A stretch of 64,000 nt of DNA from Streptomyces sp. Sge12. GTDB lineage: Bacteria; Actinomycetota; Actinomycetes; Streptomycetales; Streptomycetaceae. How positions within the stretch are numbered: position 1 is the first letter of the stretch; each line of letters starts with the position of its first letter. The notes beneath the pieces are model-generated. The model did not search any database, was not told the origin of the DNA, and saw only the letters and a list, made by a program, of their open reading frames with translations. The position numbers were made by a program, and so were the translations under genes. The stretch spans positions 310,001 to 374,000 of the forward strand of contig NZ_CP020555.1 of the NCBI RefSeq assembly GCF_002080455.1, in the 5' to 3' direction. Positions 1 through 8,890 of the stretch are shown here, piece by piece.

Positions 1-250
1 CGTACATGCGGCGCGCGGCCCCGACCGCCTCGGCCCGCAGGGCGAGCGCGGTCTCCGGCAGGTGGGCGAAGTCCTGAAGGCTGTACTCGTACAACGCGAC
101 CGTCAGCAGCGGCAGATACGCCAGCGGGCTCACCTGGGCGAGCACGCGGTAGGCGGCGACCTGCTGCCGCGCCGGCAGGGTCTGTGATCCCAGGAGGGCT
201 ACTCGGGCTCGAAGTACCGCGTCGTGATGGGCGTGCGCTGAGAAAGTCAT
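1..250 (-). CDS. hypothetical protein, 3' end outside window
   Basis: An open frame runs from an ATG at 250 to the left edge without a stop, giving 83 residues. It starts MTFSAHAHHDAVLRARV and contains a helical stretch with the words YRVLAQVSPLAY and ALYEYSLQDFAHLPETALAL. Third-position GC is high, as expected for a real gene here. I do not recognise the family. The repeated pattern of short helices and the ALALRAEAV segment would fit a TPR-like helical protein, but this is only an impression. The 100 bases between it and the next gene presumably hold its promoter. Confidence 0.5.
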   Translation of the reverse strand, partial: MTFSAHAHHDAVLRARVALLGSQTLPARQQVAAYRVLAQVSPLAYLPLLTVALYEYSLQDFAHLPETALALRAEAVGAARRMY

Positions 251-351
251 GACGGTGATTCTCAAAGCCGCACAGGGGTCCGAACAAGGGCAATTCGCTG
301 TGCCCTTGGTCCTACGAAAACGGCCTCTGACCTGTCATGATTGATACGTCA

Positions 352-792
352 TCACCCCTGCGCGTGAGCAGCGCCCAGGAACGAGAGCCGGACCTGGCGC
401 CGGGGGTTGTCCCGGTTGGTGTCCACGAGGGTGACGGACTGCCAGGTTCCGAGCTCCAGCATCCCGTCGACCACCGGTAGCGTCGCGTGGGGCGGGACGA
501 TCGCGGGCAGGACGTGGTCCCGCCCGTGGCCGGGGGATCCGTGCCGGTGCCGCCAGCGGTCATCGGCGGGCAGGAGGGACTCCAGGGCCTTCAGGAGGTC
601 GTCGTCGCTGCCCGCTCCCGTCTCGATGACGGCGAGCCCGGCCGTCGCGTGCGGGGTGAAGATGTTCAGCAGCCCGCTCCGCCCCTGCGCCACCTCCCTG
701 AGGAAGGCGGCGCAGGCATCGGTCAGGTCATGGACGGTCTCCCGGTCCCCGGTCGTCACGTCGATCGTTCGTGTAGCGAAGGTGTCGGCCAT
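352..792 (-). CDS. YjbQ/UPF0047 family protein
   Basis: This 146-residue protein matches the YjbQ (UPF0047) family in length and motifs. The core reads GLLNIFTPHATAGLAVIE near residues 40-57, with the conserved His and Thr, followed by LPADDRWRHRHG and the C-terminal WQSVTLVDTNRDNPRR block. Members have been called secondary thiamine-phosphate synthases from complementation data, but the physiological role is uncertain. The ATG at 792 is chosen because the family begins just before this point and upstream residues are not conserved. Its start codon overlaps, head to head, the first possible ATG (791) of the truncated kinase frame on the other strand. Confidence 0.85.
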   Translation of the reverse strand: MADTFATRTIDVTTGDRETVHDLTDACAAFLREVAQGRSGLLNIFTPHATAGLAVIETGAGSDDDLLKALESLLPADDRWRHRHGSPGHGRDHVLPAIVPPHATLPVVDGMLELGTWQSVTLVDTNRDNPRRQVRLSFLGAAHAQG

Positions 793-1546
793 GGCAGCAT
801 CCTCGCGCCCCGACCCCGCGGGGGCGCGCAACCCCGACCGGTGTCGGCCGGCGGCCCTGCAGGCCCGCCTGCAGGGCGAGCAGCGGTTCACCGCCGATGT
901 CGCGCACGAGCTGCGCACCCCGCTGATGGGGCTGGCGACCGCCGCCGAGCTGCTGTCGCAGGAGCTGGCGGCCGACTACGTACGGGACCGGGTCAAGGTG
1001 CTGGGCGGGCTCGTGGAGGACCTGCTGGACGTCTCGCGGCTGGACGCCGGGGTGGAGGTGGCCGATCTCCTGCCCTGTGCGCTCGGTCCCCTGGTCGCCG
1101 ACTGCGTGCGGCGCACGGGGCTGGCGGTGGAGCTGCGGGAGGAGGAGGGGACGGGCCCGGCGGTGGGCACGGACCCGCGCAGGGTCGACCGTATCCTCGC
1201 CAACCTGATCGCGAACGCCCACCGGCACGGCGCGGGTCCCGTGGTCGTCACCGTCGGCGCGCGCCGGGTCGACGTACGGGACCACGGGCCCGGGTATCCG
1301 GACGAGCTGCTCGCGCAGGGGCCGCAGCGGTTCCGTACCGGTGCGGCCGAGCGGGGGCGCGGACACGGTCTGGGCCTGACGATCGCCCTGGGGCAGGCCC
1401 TGGTGGTCGGGGCCGAGCTGGAGTTCGCCAATGCCCCGGACGGCGGGGCCGTGGCCACGCTCCTCCTGCCCGATGCCGACCCCGCCGACCCCGGCGGCCC
1501 TGGTGACCCTGGTGACCCTGGTGACCCTGGTGACCCCGAAGAGTGA
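791..1546 (+). pseudogene. 5'-truncated sensor histidine kinase remnant
   Basis: The plus strand encodes the catalytic half of an EnvZ/BaeS-type kinase. It shows an H-box (FTADVAHELRTPLMGL), a dimerisation helix ending LLDVSRLDAG, an N-box (ILANLIANAHRHG), and G-boxes DHGPGYP and GRGHGLGLTIA. A normal kinase of this class has an extracellular sensor, two membrane segments and a HAMP domain before the H-box. Here the recognisable part begins about 20 codons after the first in-frame ATG at 791, and upstream sequence belongs to the divergent YjbQ gene. There is no cognate response regulator beside it. The simplest reading is a deletion remnant; a short soluble kinase started at 791 (251 residues) is possible but less likely. 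Confidence 0.6.
1502..1537 (+). repeat. 9-bp tandem repeat (4 copies)
   Basis: Four tandem copies of GGTGACCCT (the last ending in C) lie at the 3' end of the kinase remnant. They encode a Gly-Asp-Pro collagen-like tail just before the stop codon. Such runs are prone to slippage. Confidence 0.9.
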
Positions 1547-1558
1547 CGGAGGTGGCGG

Positions 1559-2272
1559 TCAGTCGACTCCCAGCAGGCGACGGCGGTCGTCGGGGCGGGC
1601 GGCGAACTCCGCGCAGGTCGCCCGGTGCACGATGCTCCCCTTCTGCATGACGGCCACGTGCTCGGCGACGGAGAGGGCCAGCCCCAGGTTCTGCTCGACC
1701 AGGACGACCGTCATGCCCTGCGCCGCCACCTCGCGGATCACCTCCCCCACCTGGGCGACGATCGCGGGAGCCAGACCGTCGGACGGCTCGTCGAGGAGCA
1801 GCAGCCGCGGATTGCCCAGGAGGGCCCGGGCGATCGCGAGCATCTGCTGTTCCCCTCCGGAGAGTTCGTCGCCCCGGTGTCCGAGCCGCTCCCCGAGCCT
1901 CGGCAGCAGGTCGAGGATGCGTGCCCGGGTCCACGGCCCCGGAGCACCTCGGCGTCTCCGTGCGGCGACGGCGAGGTGCTCCGCCACGGTCAGCGGCGCG
2001 AACACCCTGCGTCCTTGGGGTACGACGCCCACTCCGGCCCGGGCGATCACATCGACCCGGGCTCCGGCGATCTCCCGGCCGTCGAGGGTGATGCTGCCCT
2101 CGTAGGGTCTGACGAATCCCATGACGGTGGAGATGAGGGTGGTCTTGCCGACCCCGTTGCGCCCGAGTACGGCGACGATCCCGCCGGGTTCGGCTTCGAG
2201 GTCGACGCCGGTCAGGACCACGCCACCGGCGTATCCGGAGCGCAGGCCGCGCATGCGGAAGTACGTCTTCAC
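1559..2272 (-). CDS. livF: branched-chain amino acid ABC transporter ATPase LivF
   Basis: A 237-residue ABC ATPase of the LivF type. Walker A is GRNGVGKT at about residues 37-44, the signature LSGGE at 137-141 and Walker B LLLLDEP at 157-163. The short Q-loop segment GVVPQGRRVFAPLTVAEHL is typical of LivF. The GTG at 2272 overlaps the livG stop codon in a GTGA junction, which fixes the start and implies translational coupling. It is the last gene of the livK-H-M-G-F operon and works in the cytoplasm with LivG to power uptake through LivH/LivM. The true substrate (Leu/Ile/Val, urea or another small molecule) cannot be read from the ATPase. Confidence 0.93.
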   Translation of the reverse strand: MKTYFRMRGLRSGYAGGVVLTGVDLEAEPGGIVAVLGRNGVGKTTLISTVMGFVRPYEGSITLDGREIAGARVDVIARAGVGVVPQGRRVFAPLTVAEHLAVAARRRRGAPGPWTRARILDLLPRLGERLGHRGDELSGGEQQMLAIARALLGNPRLLLLDEPSDGLAPAIVAQVGEVIREVAAQGMTVVLVEQNLGLALSVAEHVAVMQKGSIVHRATCAEFAARPDDRRRLLGVD

Positions 2273-3030
2273 GAGGAGACCTCCGTGGTGCCCAGATAGG
2301 CCTGCTGGACCTCGGCGGAGGCCCGTACGTGGTCCGGTGTGCCGGTGGTGAGGTGCCGGCCGAGGTGCATGACGGTGACGGTGTCGGCGAGCTCGAAGAC
2401 CATGTCGAGGTCGTGTTCGACGAGGAGCACGGTCACCTCTCGGGGCAGGGCGGCGATCAGCTTCGTGAGGCGCTCCGTCTCCGCCGGCGACATGCCGGCG
2501 GCCGGCTCGTCCAGGAGCAGCAGCCGCGGTTCGGTGGCCAGCGCGACGGCGACCTCCAGTTGCCGGCGTTCGCCGTGCGAGAGGGCGCCCACGGTCAGGT
2601 CGTGCCGGTCGGGCAGGCCCACCTGTTCGAGGAGTGTGCGGGCTCGCGCGAGCTCCGCGGAGGCGGCGCTCACCCTCCGCCATCCGCCGAGCCCCGCCCC
2701 CGTCCGGAGCAGCACGGCGAGCAGGACGTTCTCCAGTACGGTCTCCCGCATGAAGAGGCTGGAATGCTGGAAGGTCGCGGCCGTTCCGAGGCCGACCCGG
2801 CGGTGCACGGGCAGCCGGGTCGCGTCCCGCCCGTCCAGCAGGACGGTACCCGTGCTGGTGGACAGGGTTCCGGAGATGAGCCCGAACAGCGTTGACTTCC
2901 CGGCACCGTTGGGGCCGATAATCGCGTGCCGGGCACCGGACCGTACGGTGAGGGACACCTCGTCGACGGCGGTGAAGGAGCCGAAGTGCTTGGACACCCG
3001 GCGCAGTTCCAGTGGATCGAGGTCGCTCAC
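2269..3030 (-). CDS. livG: branched-chain amino acid ABC transporter ATPase LivG
   Basis: A 253-residue ATPase with Walker A GPNGAGKS at residues 39-46, signature LSHGE near 150-154 and Walker B LLLLDEP just after it. The residues AGMSPAETERL after Walker B are characteristic of LivG, which usually carries this motif in place of the AGL seen in other ATPases. The GTG start at 3030 overlaps the livM stop as GTGA. The gene pairs with livF to form the nucleotide-binding heterodimer of the importer. Confidence 0.92.
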   Translation of the reverse strand: MSDLDPLELRRVSKHFGSFTAVDEVSLTVRSGARHAIIGPNGAGKSTLFGLISGTLSTSTGTVLLDGRDATRLPVHRRVGLGTAATFQHSSLFMRETVLENVLLAVLLRTGAGLGGWRRVSAASAELARARTLLEQVGLPDRHDLTVGALSHGERRQLEVAVALATEPRLLLLDEPAAGMSPAETERLTKLIAALPREVTVLLVEHDLDMVFELADTVTVMHLGRHLTTGTPDHVRASAEVQQAYLGTTEVSS

Positions 3031-4055
3031 GCCGTCCTCTTCCGGCTCGGCCTGTGCGGGAGCCGTACGCCGGCCACTCCGCGGGGCAGTGTGTACACGG
3101 CGATGACAAAGAGCAGTCCGAGCAGCAACGGGCCGCGTCCGGCGACGACTTCGAGGTTCCCGAGGTAGTCGCGGGTCAGCCAGATGAGCGCGGCCGCGGC
3201 GCACGCCCCCCACATCGAGCCCGTGCCGCCGATGACGACGGCCAGCAGCGCGAGGGCGGCGATCTCGAAGCCGGCGTCGCCGGGCGAGACGAACCGCTGG
3301 ACCGAGACCCACAGCGAACCGGCGGCACCCGCCAGCGCCGCGGCGCCGCAGTAGACGGTCAGGGCGTACCGCCGGGTGGGGTAGCCGATCGCCTTCATGC
3401 GCGGCTCGTTGTCGCGGATCCCGCGCAGGGCGAGGGCGAAGGGCGTCGAGCCCAGGCGGGTGACGGCCGCGAACAGCAGCAGGAACACGGCCAGTACGTA
3501 GAAGTAGACCAGCCCGTCGAGCTCCAGCGCGGGAGTTCCGGGCAGTGGCACGACGGGCGGGACACCGGATATCCCGTCGGTGCCGCCCGTCACCGACTTC
3601 CAGTTGACGGCGGCGCTGTAGACGATCTCGCCGATGGCGAGCGTCAGCATGAGGAACACCACGCCGCGGGCCCGGACGGCGAGCCACCCGGTGGGCACGG
3701 CCACCAGGGCGGAGACGCCCGCCGCGAGGAGGAGCTGGAGCGGGCCGATGTCCGTGAGGTTCTTCGCGACGACGGCGGCGGTGTAGGCGCCGACGCCGAA
3801 GTAGGCGGACTGGCCGAGGGTCGGCAGCCCGGTCAGTCCGGTGAGCAGGTTCACGCTCAGGGCGAGCAGGGCGAACACCAGGATCCGCGACAGGGTGGCG
3901 ACGGCGTACGGGCCGAGCAGGAAGGGGGCCAGGGTGAGGCCGAGGAGTACGGCGGCGACGGTCGCCCGGGACCTCATGAACCTGCCCGTGGACGTGCTCG
4001 GTGACGCGCTCGGGGACGCGGACGGGGGCGTGGACGTGGACGTGGTCGTGCTCAT
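3027..4055 (-). CDS. livM: branched-chain amino acid ABC transporter permease LivM
   Basis: A 342-residue permease whose first 23 residues are an unusual Ser/Thr/Pro-rich cytoplasmic tail (TTTSTSTPPSASPSASPSTS), followed by about eight hydrophobic segments. The family motifs LSVNLLTGLTGLPTLGQSAY, GTDGISG and the EAA-like loop ALRGIRDNEPRMKAIGYP are all present. It ends KRTA and its stop overlaps livG. The ATG at 4055 overlaps the livH stop (ATGA). It forms the membrane channel with LivH. The low-complexity N-terminus is odd for the family and could mean that the true start is the internal Met of RFMRSRA. Confidence 0.9.
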   Translation of the reverse strand: MSTTTSTSTPPSASPSASPSTSTGRFMRSRATVAAVLLGLTLAPFLLGPYAVATLSRILVFALLALSVNLLTGLTGLPTLGQSAYFGVGAYTAAVVAKNLTDIGPLQLLLAAGVSALVAVPTGWLAVRARGVVFLMLTLAIGEIVYSAAVNWKSVTGGTDGISGVPPVVPLPGTPALELDGLVYFYVLAVFLLLFAAVTRLGSTPFALALRGIRDNEPRMKAIGYPTRRYALTVYCGAAALAGAAGSLWVSVQRFVSPGDAGFEIAALALLAVVIGGTGSMWGACAAAALIWLTRDYLGNLEVVAGRGPLLLGLLFVIAVYTLPRGVAGVRLPHRPSRKRTA

Positions 4056-4930
4056 GTGCGCACCGCCGAGGGGATCAGGCCGTGGGGGCGGACCACGAGC
4101 ACGAGCAGCATGGTGCCGAAGAGGAGGAAGGGCGCGTACTGCGGGAGCAGCGCCACCCCGAGGGTCTGGACCTGGCCGATGAGCAGCGCCCCGGCGAGGG
4201 CGCCGCGCACGGACCCGAGACCGCCGACGACCACGACGACGAGGGAGAGCACGAGCACGCTCTCGTCGACGCCCGGGCCGGGGCCCAGGATCGGCGCGCC
4301 GAGCACCCCGCCCACGGCCGCCAGGGCGGCGCCGAAGGCGAAGACCCCGTAGAGCACCTTGCGGATGTCGACGCCCTGGGCGCGGACCATGTCCCGGTCC
4401 GCGACGGTGGCCCGGACGAGCGCTCCGAGCGAGCTGCGCTCGAAGACGAGGTGCACGAGGAGCGCGAGGGCGGCCGCGACGGCGATGAACACCAGCCGGT
4501 ACACCGGATACGTGTGGCCGAGCAGGTCCACCGTCCCGCGCAGCGACGCCGGGGGGTCCGTGGGAAGTACCTCGCCGCCGAAGACGGCCGCGAGGAGGTC
4601 GGCGACGATGAAGGTGATGCCCAGGGTGAGCACGGCCTGGTCGAGGTGGCCGCGCCGGGCCAGCGGCTGTGTGAGCAGGGTCAGCGCCGCTCCGCCGAGG
4701 GCGCCCACCAGGGCGCCGGCCGCGAGGGCGAGGAGCAGGCCCGGCAGGGTGCCGTCGGAGAGGGCGTAGGCGGTGTAGGCCCCGGCGAGGTAGAGGGTGC
4801 CGTGCGCCAGGTTGAGCACGTCCATCATGCCGAAGACCAGGGAGAGGCCGACCGCGATCGTGAACAGCAGCAGTCCGAAGGCGATCCCGTCGACGACGCT
4901 GACGAGGTTGCCGTCCAGCCATCCGGCCAT
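4052..4930 (-). CDS. livH: branched-chain amino acid ABC transporter permease LivH
   Basis: A 292-residue membrane permease with about eight hydrophobic segments. It has the LivH hallmarks FGMMDVLNLAHGTLYLAGAY near residues 34-53, RATVADRDMVRAQGVD (the EAA-like cytoplasmic loop) and the C-terminal VVVVVGGLGSVRGALAGALL. Length is normal for the family. It begins one base after the livK stop, so the two genes are tightly coupled, and it overlaps livM by 4 bp. Confidence 0.92.
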   Translation of the reverse strand: MAGWLDGNLVSVVDGIAFGLLLFTIAVGLSLVFGMMDVLNLAHGTLYLAGAYTAYALSDGTLPGLLLALAAGALVGALGGAALTLLTQPLARRGHLDQAVLTLGITFIVADLLAAVFGGEVLPTDPPASLRGTVDLLGHTYPVYRLVFIAVAAALALLVHLVFERSSLGALVRATVADRDMVRAQGVDIRKVLYGVFAFGAALAAVGGVLGAPILGPGPGVDESVLVLSLVVVVVGGLGSVRGALAGALLIGQVQTLGVALLPQYAPFLLFGTMLLVLVVRPHGLIPSAVRT

Positions 4931-4931
4931 G

Positions 4932-6107
4932 TCAGCCGCCCAGTCTGCCGAGGTCGCCGGCGAGGGTGTTGGCGCCCAGCTTCACCTCGCGCAGGTACCA
5001 GGGCTGGATCGGCGTGCCGCCGCTGTTGAACCGCCAGGTGCCCCGCGGGCTGTCGATGTCCCCGATCGTGGAGATGGCGGCGTTGACCGTTTCCGGTGTC
5101 ACGTTGCCGCCGGCCGCCGCGATCGCCTTGTCGAGCACCTGTGCCGCGTCCCATGAGGCCATCGCGTAGGTCGTCGGGTCCGTGCCGTGGGCGGCCTTGT
5201 AGGCGGGCGCGAACGTCCGGTTGGCGGCGTTGTCCAGGTCTGCGCTGTAGTTGAGGGCCGTGAGCACGCCGTTGGCCGCGTCGCCCTGTCCCTTGAGCAC
5301 GCCGCCCTCGGTGAGGAAGCCGGGTGCGTAGAGCGGGATCCTGCCGGCCAGCCCGAAGTCCCGGTACTGCTTGACGAAGTCGACGGCCGCGCCGCCCGCG
5401 TAGAAGCAGAAGACCGCCTTCGCACCGGAGTTCTCGATCTGGGAGAGGTAGGGCTGGAAGTTCTTGGTGCCCGGGAACGGCGTGTAGACCTCCTCCCCCG
5501 CGATGCTGCCGCCGGCGGGCAGGAAGGTGGACTTGAAGCCCTCGATCTCGTCCTTGCCCGCCTGGTAGCCGGCGGCGATGAGGAAGACCGGTCCCCCGGC
5601 CCGCTCGGCGACGTGCTTGCCGAGGGCCTTGCCCGGCTCGTCGTTGACGTAGGAGGTGCGCCAGATGTACTTGGCGCCGGTCAGGGTGGTCGGGGAGGCG
5701 TTCGAGCCGACGAGCGGGATCCGGCTGGTCTCGAACAGGTCCTTGACGCCGTTGACGGTGGCCGAGCTCACCACTCCGCTGACCGCCAGGACCCGGTCCT
5801 GCTTGACGAGCTTCTCGGCCGCCGCCTTGCCCGAGTCGGCGGTCTCGCCCTCGTCCGTGACCACGATCTGCACCTCGCGGCCGCCGAGCCTGCCGCCGTG
5901 CTGTTGGACGTAGAGCTCGAAGCCCGCCTTCATGTCGTCGCCGAGTGCCTTGTAGGTCCCGGACTGCGGAACGAGGAGCCCGATCTTCACGGGCCCGGTC
6001 TGCTTGCTTTTGTCGCCTGTGCCCAGGCTCGCACCGCCGCATCCCGTGGCCAGGAGGAGGCCAGTGGTGACGGTGATCAGAACCAGGGGGCGAAACCGAC
6101 CTGCCAT
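4932..6107 (-). CDS. livK: branched-chain amino acid ABC transporter substrate-binding lipoprotein
   Basis: A 391-residue periplasmic-binding protein of the LivK type. The N-terminus is a lipoprotein signal with lipobox LLATGCGG (Cys about residue 23), followed by a short linker and the family opening PVKIGLLVPQSGTYKALGDDMKAGFELY. It also contains VLAVSGVVSSATVNG and IPLVGSNASPT, the ligand-contact region of this family. It would be anchored outside the membrane and feed ligand to LivH/M. The ATG at 6107 has a GGAG-like ribosome site upstream (GGAGTCTCC). It is the first gene of the operon; a promoter is visible about 65 bases upstream. Confidence 0.92.
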   Translation of the reverse strand: MAGRFRPLVLITVTTGLLLATGCGGASLGTGDKSKQTGPVKIGLLVPQSGTYKALGDDMKAGFELYVQQHGGRLGGREVQIVVTDEGETADSGKAAAEKLVKQDRVLAVSGVVSSATVNGVKDLFETSRIPLVGSNASPTTLTGAKYIWRTSYVNDEPGKALGKHVAERAGGPVFLIAAGYQAGKDEIEGFKSTFLPAGGSIAGEEVYTPFPGTKNFQPYLSQIENSGAKAVFCFYAGGAAVDFVKQYRDFGLAGRIPLYAPGFLTEGGVLKGQGDAANGVLTALNYSADLDNAANRTFAPAYKAAHGTDPTTYAMASWDAAQVLDKAIAAAGGNVTPETVNAAISTIGDIDSPRGTWRFNSGGTPIQPWYLREVKLGANTLAGDLGRLGG

Positions 6108-6169
6108 GGAGACTCCGTACGTCGTCAGCCGGCCCGCTCGGGACCGGTTGTTTCTCCTGAGGTGACACG

Positions 6170-6199
6170 TGTCTATCGCGTAATTGCGACGCCCGTCAA
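6170..6199 (-). promoter_or_regulatory. candidate liv operon promoter with palindromic operator
   Basis: On the minus strand TTGACG (6194-6199) and TAGACA (6170-6175) are separated by 18 bases, a good match to the Streptomyces housekeeping consensus. A perfect 10-bp palindrome, GACACGTGTC (6164-6173), overlaps the -10 box and the expected start region, which is where a repressor would sit. Confidence 0.5.
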
Positions 6200-6237
6200 G
6201 CCTTCGCAAGATAGCCGCCCGGGGGTCGCTCCACCCC

Positions 6238-6267
6238 TTGACCCGCGCCACGCGTATGCCGTAGCAC
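6238..6267 (+). promoter_or_regulatory. candidate promoter for the carboxylesterase gene
   Basis: TTGACC (6238-6243) is followed after 18 bases by TAGCAC (6262-6267), about 70 bases upstream of the esterase start. The -35 is good and the -10 only fair. Confidence 0.35.
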
Positions 6268-6337
6268 TAACCCTCGTCAAATTCGCGCCATACCACTGCG
6301 GTGGGCGAAGCCATGATCAGTCAGGGAGCGAAGCACC

Positions 6338-7972
6338 ATGACCGACGATCCATCACGGCGCACGATCCTGCGGAACACCGGGGCGCTGACCGGCGCCGCC
6401 CTGCTCACCGGCATCCCCGGCGGACCGGCCGGCACGGCGCAGGCCGCCCCCGCGGCGGGTGGGACCCCGCCCGTCGTGGAGCTGCCCGCGGGCCGGCTGC
6501 GCGGCAGCGTCGAAGGGGGGCTCGCCGTGTTCAAGGGTGTGCCCTACGCGGCTCCCCCGGTCGGCGCGCTGCGGTGGCGGCCCGCCCAGCCGCACCCCGG
6601 ATGGCAGGGAACGCGCGACGCGACCGCCTTCGGGCCGAGCGCCCCGCAGCTCTACCGGGAGGGCGGGGACGCGGTGCTCGGCACCCACGGGTCGCCCCCC
6701 TTCAGCGAGGACTGCCTCACGCTCAACGTGTGGACGCCCGGGGCCGACGCCGCCCGGCGGCCGGTCATGGTCTGGATCCACGGAGGCGGCTTCATCTCCG
6801 GATCGGGCTCCCTGCCCAACTACTCCGGCGAGACCTTCGCCCGCAACGGCGATCTCGTCGTCGTGACCCTCAACTACCGTCTCGGTCCACTGGGATACCT
6901 CTACTTCGGCGAGGACGGAGCCGACGGGAACTTCTGGTTCACCGACCAACTCGCTGCGCTGCGCTGGGTACGGGACAACATCGCCGCGTTCGGCGGCGAC
7001 CCGGACAACATCACCCTCGCCGGTCAGTCCGGGGGAGCGCTGTCGGTCGCAGCGCTGGCCGGCGCCCGCCCCGCCGGCCGCCCGCTGTTCCGGCGCGCCA
7101 TCCTGCAGAGCCCGCCGCTCGGGCTGCAGATCCCCGGCCGCGCGGAGTCGCTGCGGCGCTCCGCCACCTACCTCGACATCCTCGGGGTCAAGAACGTGGC
7201 GGAGCTACGGGCCCTCCCCTGGCCGCAGTTGATCGGCGCCACGATCGAGATGTTCCGCCGCACCGGCCAGTGGGGGTACTGGTCGACCCCGTTCCTGCCC
7301 GTGCTCGACGAGGCGACGCTGACCCGCAGCCCGGCCGACCTGCTGCTCAGCGGCCCGGGGGCGGACATCGACCTCCTGATCGGGTGGACCAGGGAGGAGG
7401 CCGCCTTCGCCTTCGCGCTGAACGAGCCGTACGTAGCCGCCACCAAGGAGCAGGTGCTCGCCCGGGCCAGGGACACCTTCGGGGCCCGGGCGGCCGAGGC
7501 CTGCACCGCGTACGAGCAGGCCCGGCCGGGCGCCCGCCCGGTGGACGTGCTCGTGGACCTGATCGGCGACGACCTGTTCCGCATCCCCGGCATCGACCTG
7601 GCCGAGAAGCGGGCGGCCCGCGGCCGGCCGGTCTGGGCGTACCAGTTCGACCTGCCGACGCCCGCACACGGCGGTCAACTGGGGGCGGCGCACTGCCTGG
7701 AGCTGCCGTTCGTCTTCAACAACTTCGACAAGTGGTCACAGGCACCGTTCCTGGCGGGACTGAACCCGCGGATCCGTGACGGCCTCGCCGGCGCCGTGCA
7801 CGCCTCGTGGATCTCCTTCATCCGTACCGGCGACCCCAACCACGGACCCATGCCGAACTGGGCGCGCTACGAACGCGGTTCCCGGACCACGATGAGCCTG
7901 GACGCTGTCACCGGCTCCGTCGACGACCTCGCCGGCTACTGGCGGCGCCTGCACCGCCCGGCGGCGCGCTAG
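6338..7972 (+). CDS. secreted type B carboxylesterase (carboxylesterase/lipase family)
   Basis: A 544-residue alpha/beta hydrolase of the type B carboxylesterase family, which hydrolyses carboxylic esters. The N-terminus has a twin-arginine-like signal (SRRTILRNTGALTGAALL) and an AQA cleavage region. Family motifs in order are VFKGVPYAAPPVGALRW, EDCLTLNVWTP, the oxyanion-hole sequence WIHGGGFISGSG and the nucleophile elbow GQSGGA with Ser in the centre, then the His region near AAHCLELPFVF. An AGGGAG ribosome site precedes the ATG. It is convergent with the PaaX-type regulator, with only 2 bases between stops. The physiological ester is unknown. Confidence 0.9.
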   Translation: MTDDPSRRTILRNTGALTGAALLTGIPGGPAGTAQAAPAAGGTPPVVELPAGRLRGSVEGGLAVFKGVPYAAPPVGALRWRPAQPHPGWQGTRDATAFGPSAPQLYREGGDAVLGTHGSPPFSEDCLTLNVWTPGADAARRPVMVWIHGGGFISGSGSLPNYSGETFARNGDLVVVTLNYRLGPLGYLYFGEDGADGNFWFTDQLAALRWVRDNIAAFGGDPDNITLAGQSGGALSVAALAGARPAGRPLFRRAILQSPPLGLQIPGRAESLRRSATYLDILGVKNVAELRALPWPQLIGATIEMFRRTGQWGYWSTPFLPVLDEATLTRSPADLLLSGPGADIDLLIGWTREEAAFAFALNEPYVAATKEQVLARARDTFGARAAEACTAYEQARPGARPVDVLVDLIGDDLFRIPGIDLAEKRAARGRPVWAYQFDLPTPAHGGQLGAAHCLELPFVFNNFDKWSQAPFLAGLNPRIRDGLAGAVHASWISFIRTGDPNHGPMPNWARYERGSRTTMSLDAVTGSVDDLAGYWRRLHRPAAR

Positions 7973-7974
7973 GT

Positions 7975-8814
7975 CTACGGCTCGGGCGTCTGCTCGGACA
8001 GGCCGGTGACCTGCTGTACGTGGCGCAGGCTGGGCGGGGCGAGCACGTCGTTCAGCTGCTGGAAGATCTGCCGCGCGGCGACCGCGTTCCAGTCCGCGGG
8101 AAGCAACTCGGCGGGCAGGCCCGGGTCGAGGTAGGGCAGGCGGCGCCACTGGGTGAGCATCGGAACGTAGTGGCGGAAGGCCTCGGCGCCGTCGATGCGG
8201 GGCTGCCGGGTCAGTCCCGCGGCGACGGGGCCGTAGGTCTCGGTGAAGCCGGCGTACTGCTCCTCGATCGCCGGGAAGTCCCACCACGAGCTGACGGTGC
8301 CGGGCAGGTCGCTGAAGGCCGCGTACTCGGCGGCGAAGAGGTGCACGTACTCGCTGAGCCCGAGCCGTACGAGCATGTCACGGGCGTCGCCGAGGAGGCG
8401 GCCGGGCGCCAGCCACACACCCGGGGCGATGTTCCCGAAGCCCAGCCAGGTCAGCCGGGTGCGCAGCTGGTAGCGGTACGAGCGCTCGGACTCCGGTACG
8501 GAGAAGACGGCCATGGCCCAGCCGTCGCTCAGCCGCGCCGGTTCGAGGCTGCCGAAGATGCGCCGGTCGCCCTCGTCGAAGACGGTCCGTACGGCCGGGC
8601 TGAGCCGGTAGCCGGTGGCGCCCCGGCGTTCCGGTTCGAGGACGCCCTTCTTCTTGAGCCGGGAGATCGCCGAGCGCGCGGCCGGGCCGTCCACGTCCAG
8701 CTCGGACATCAGGGTGATCAGGTCGGCGACGGAGATCCAGCCTCCGAGGCGTCGCAGGAACGCCCCGTAGACCGTGTTGATCAACGAGCTGGGCCTGAGG
8801 GGACTGTCCGCCAT
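7975..8814 (-). CDS. PaaX family transcriptional regulator
   Basis: A 279-residue protein with the PaaX layout. The N-terminal winged helix reads SLINTVYGAFLRRLGGWISV and ends in RSAISRLKKKGVLEPE, the central domain contains WAMAVFSVPESERSYRYQLR and WLGFGNIAPGVWLAP, and the C-terminal PaaX-C region includes HYVPMLTQWRRLPYLDPGLP. The family represses aromatic catabolism genes, typically responding to aryl-CoA esters, but no such genes lie beside it here. The target therefore remains open; it may act in trans or on the convergent esterase region. Confidence 0.85.
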   Translation of the reverse strand: MADSPLRPSSLINTVYGAFLRRLGGWISVADLITLMSELDVDGPAARSAISRLKKKGVLEPERRGATGYRLSPAVRTVFDEGDRRIFGSLEPARLSDGWAMAVFSVPESERSYRYQLRTRLTWLGFGNIAPGVWLAPGRLLGDARDMLVRLGLSEYVHLFAAEYAAFSDLPGTVSSWWDFPAIEEQYAGFTETYGPVAAGLTRQPRIDGAEAFRHYVPMLTQWRRLPYLDPGLPAELLPADWNAVAARQIFQQLNDVLAPPSLRHVQQVTGLSEQTPEP

Positions 8815-8890
8815 GATCGCCTTCCGTCGTATGCGGTGGCGATCCTACCGACCTGGGCGAACGCGGCGCCGCCCAGGTCAGGAGGCGGGC

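Noticed and set aside
407..790. N-terminal extension of the kinase remnant frame over YjbQ
   Set aside because: The residues are antisense shadow of the conserved YjbQ gene and show no sensor or membrane features.
3012..4004. Long plus-strand frame opposite livM
   Set aside because: It is Gly/Arg/Glu-rich low-complexity antisense of a clear membrane permease.
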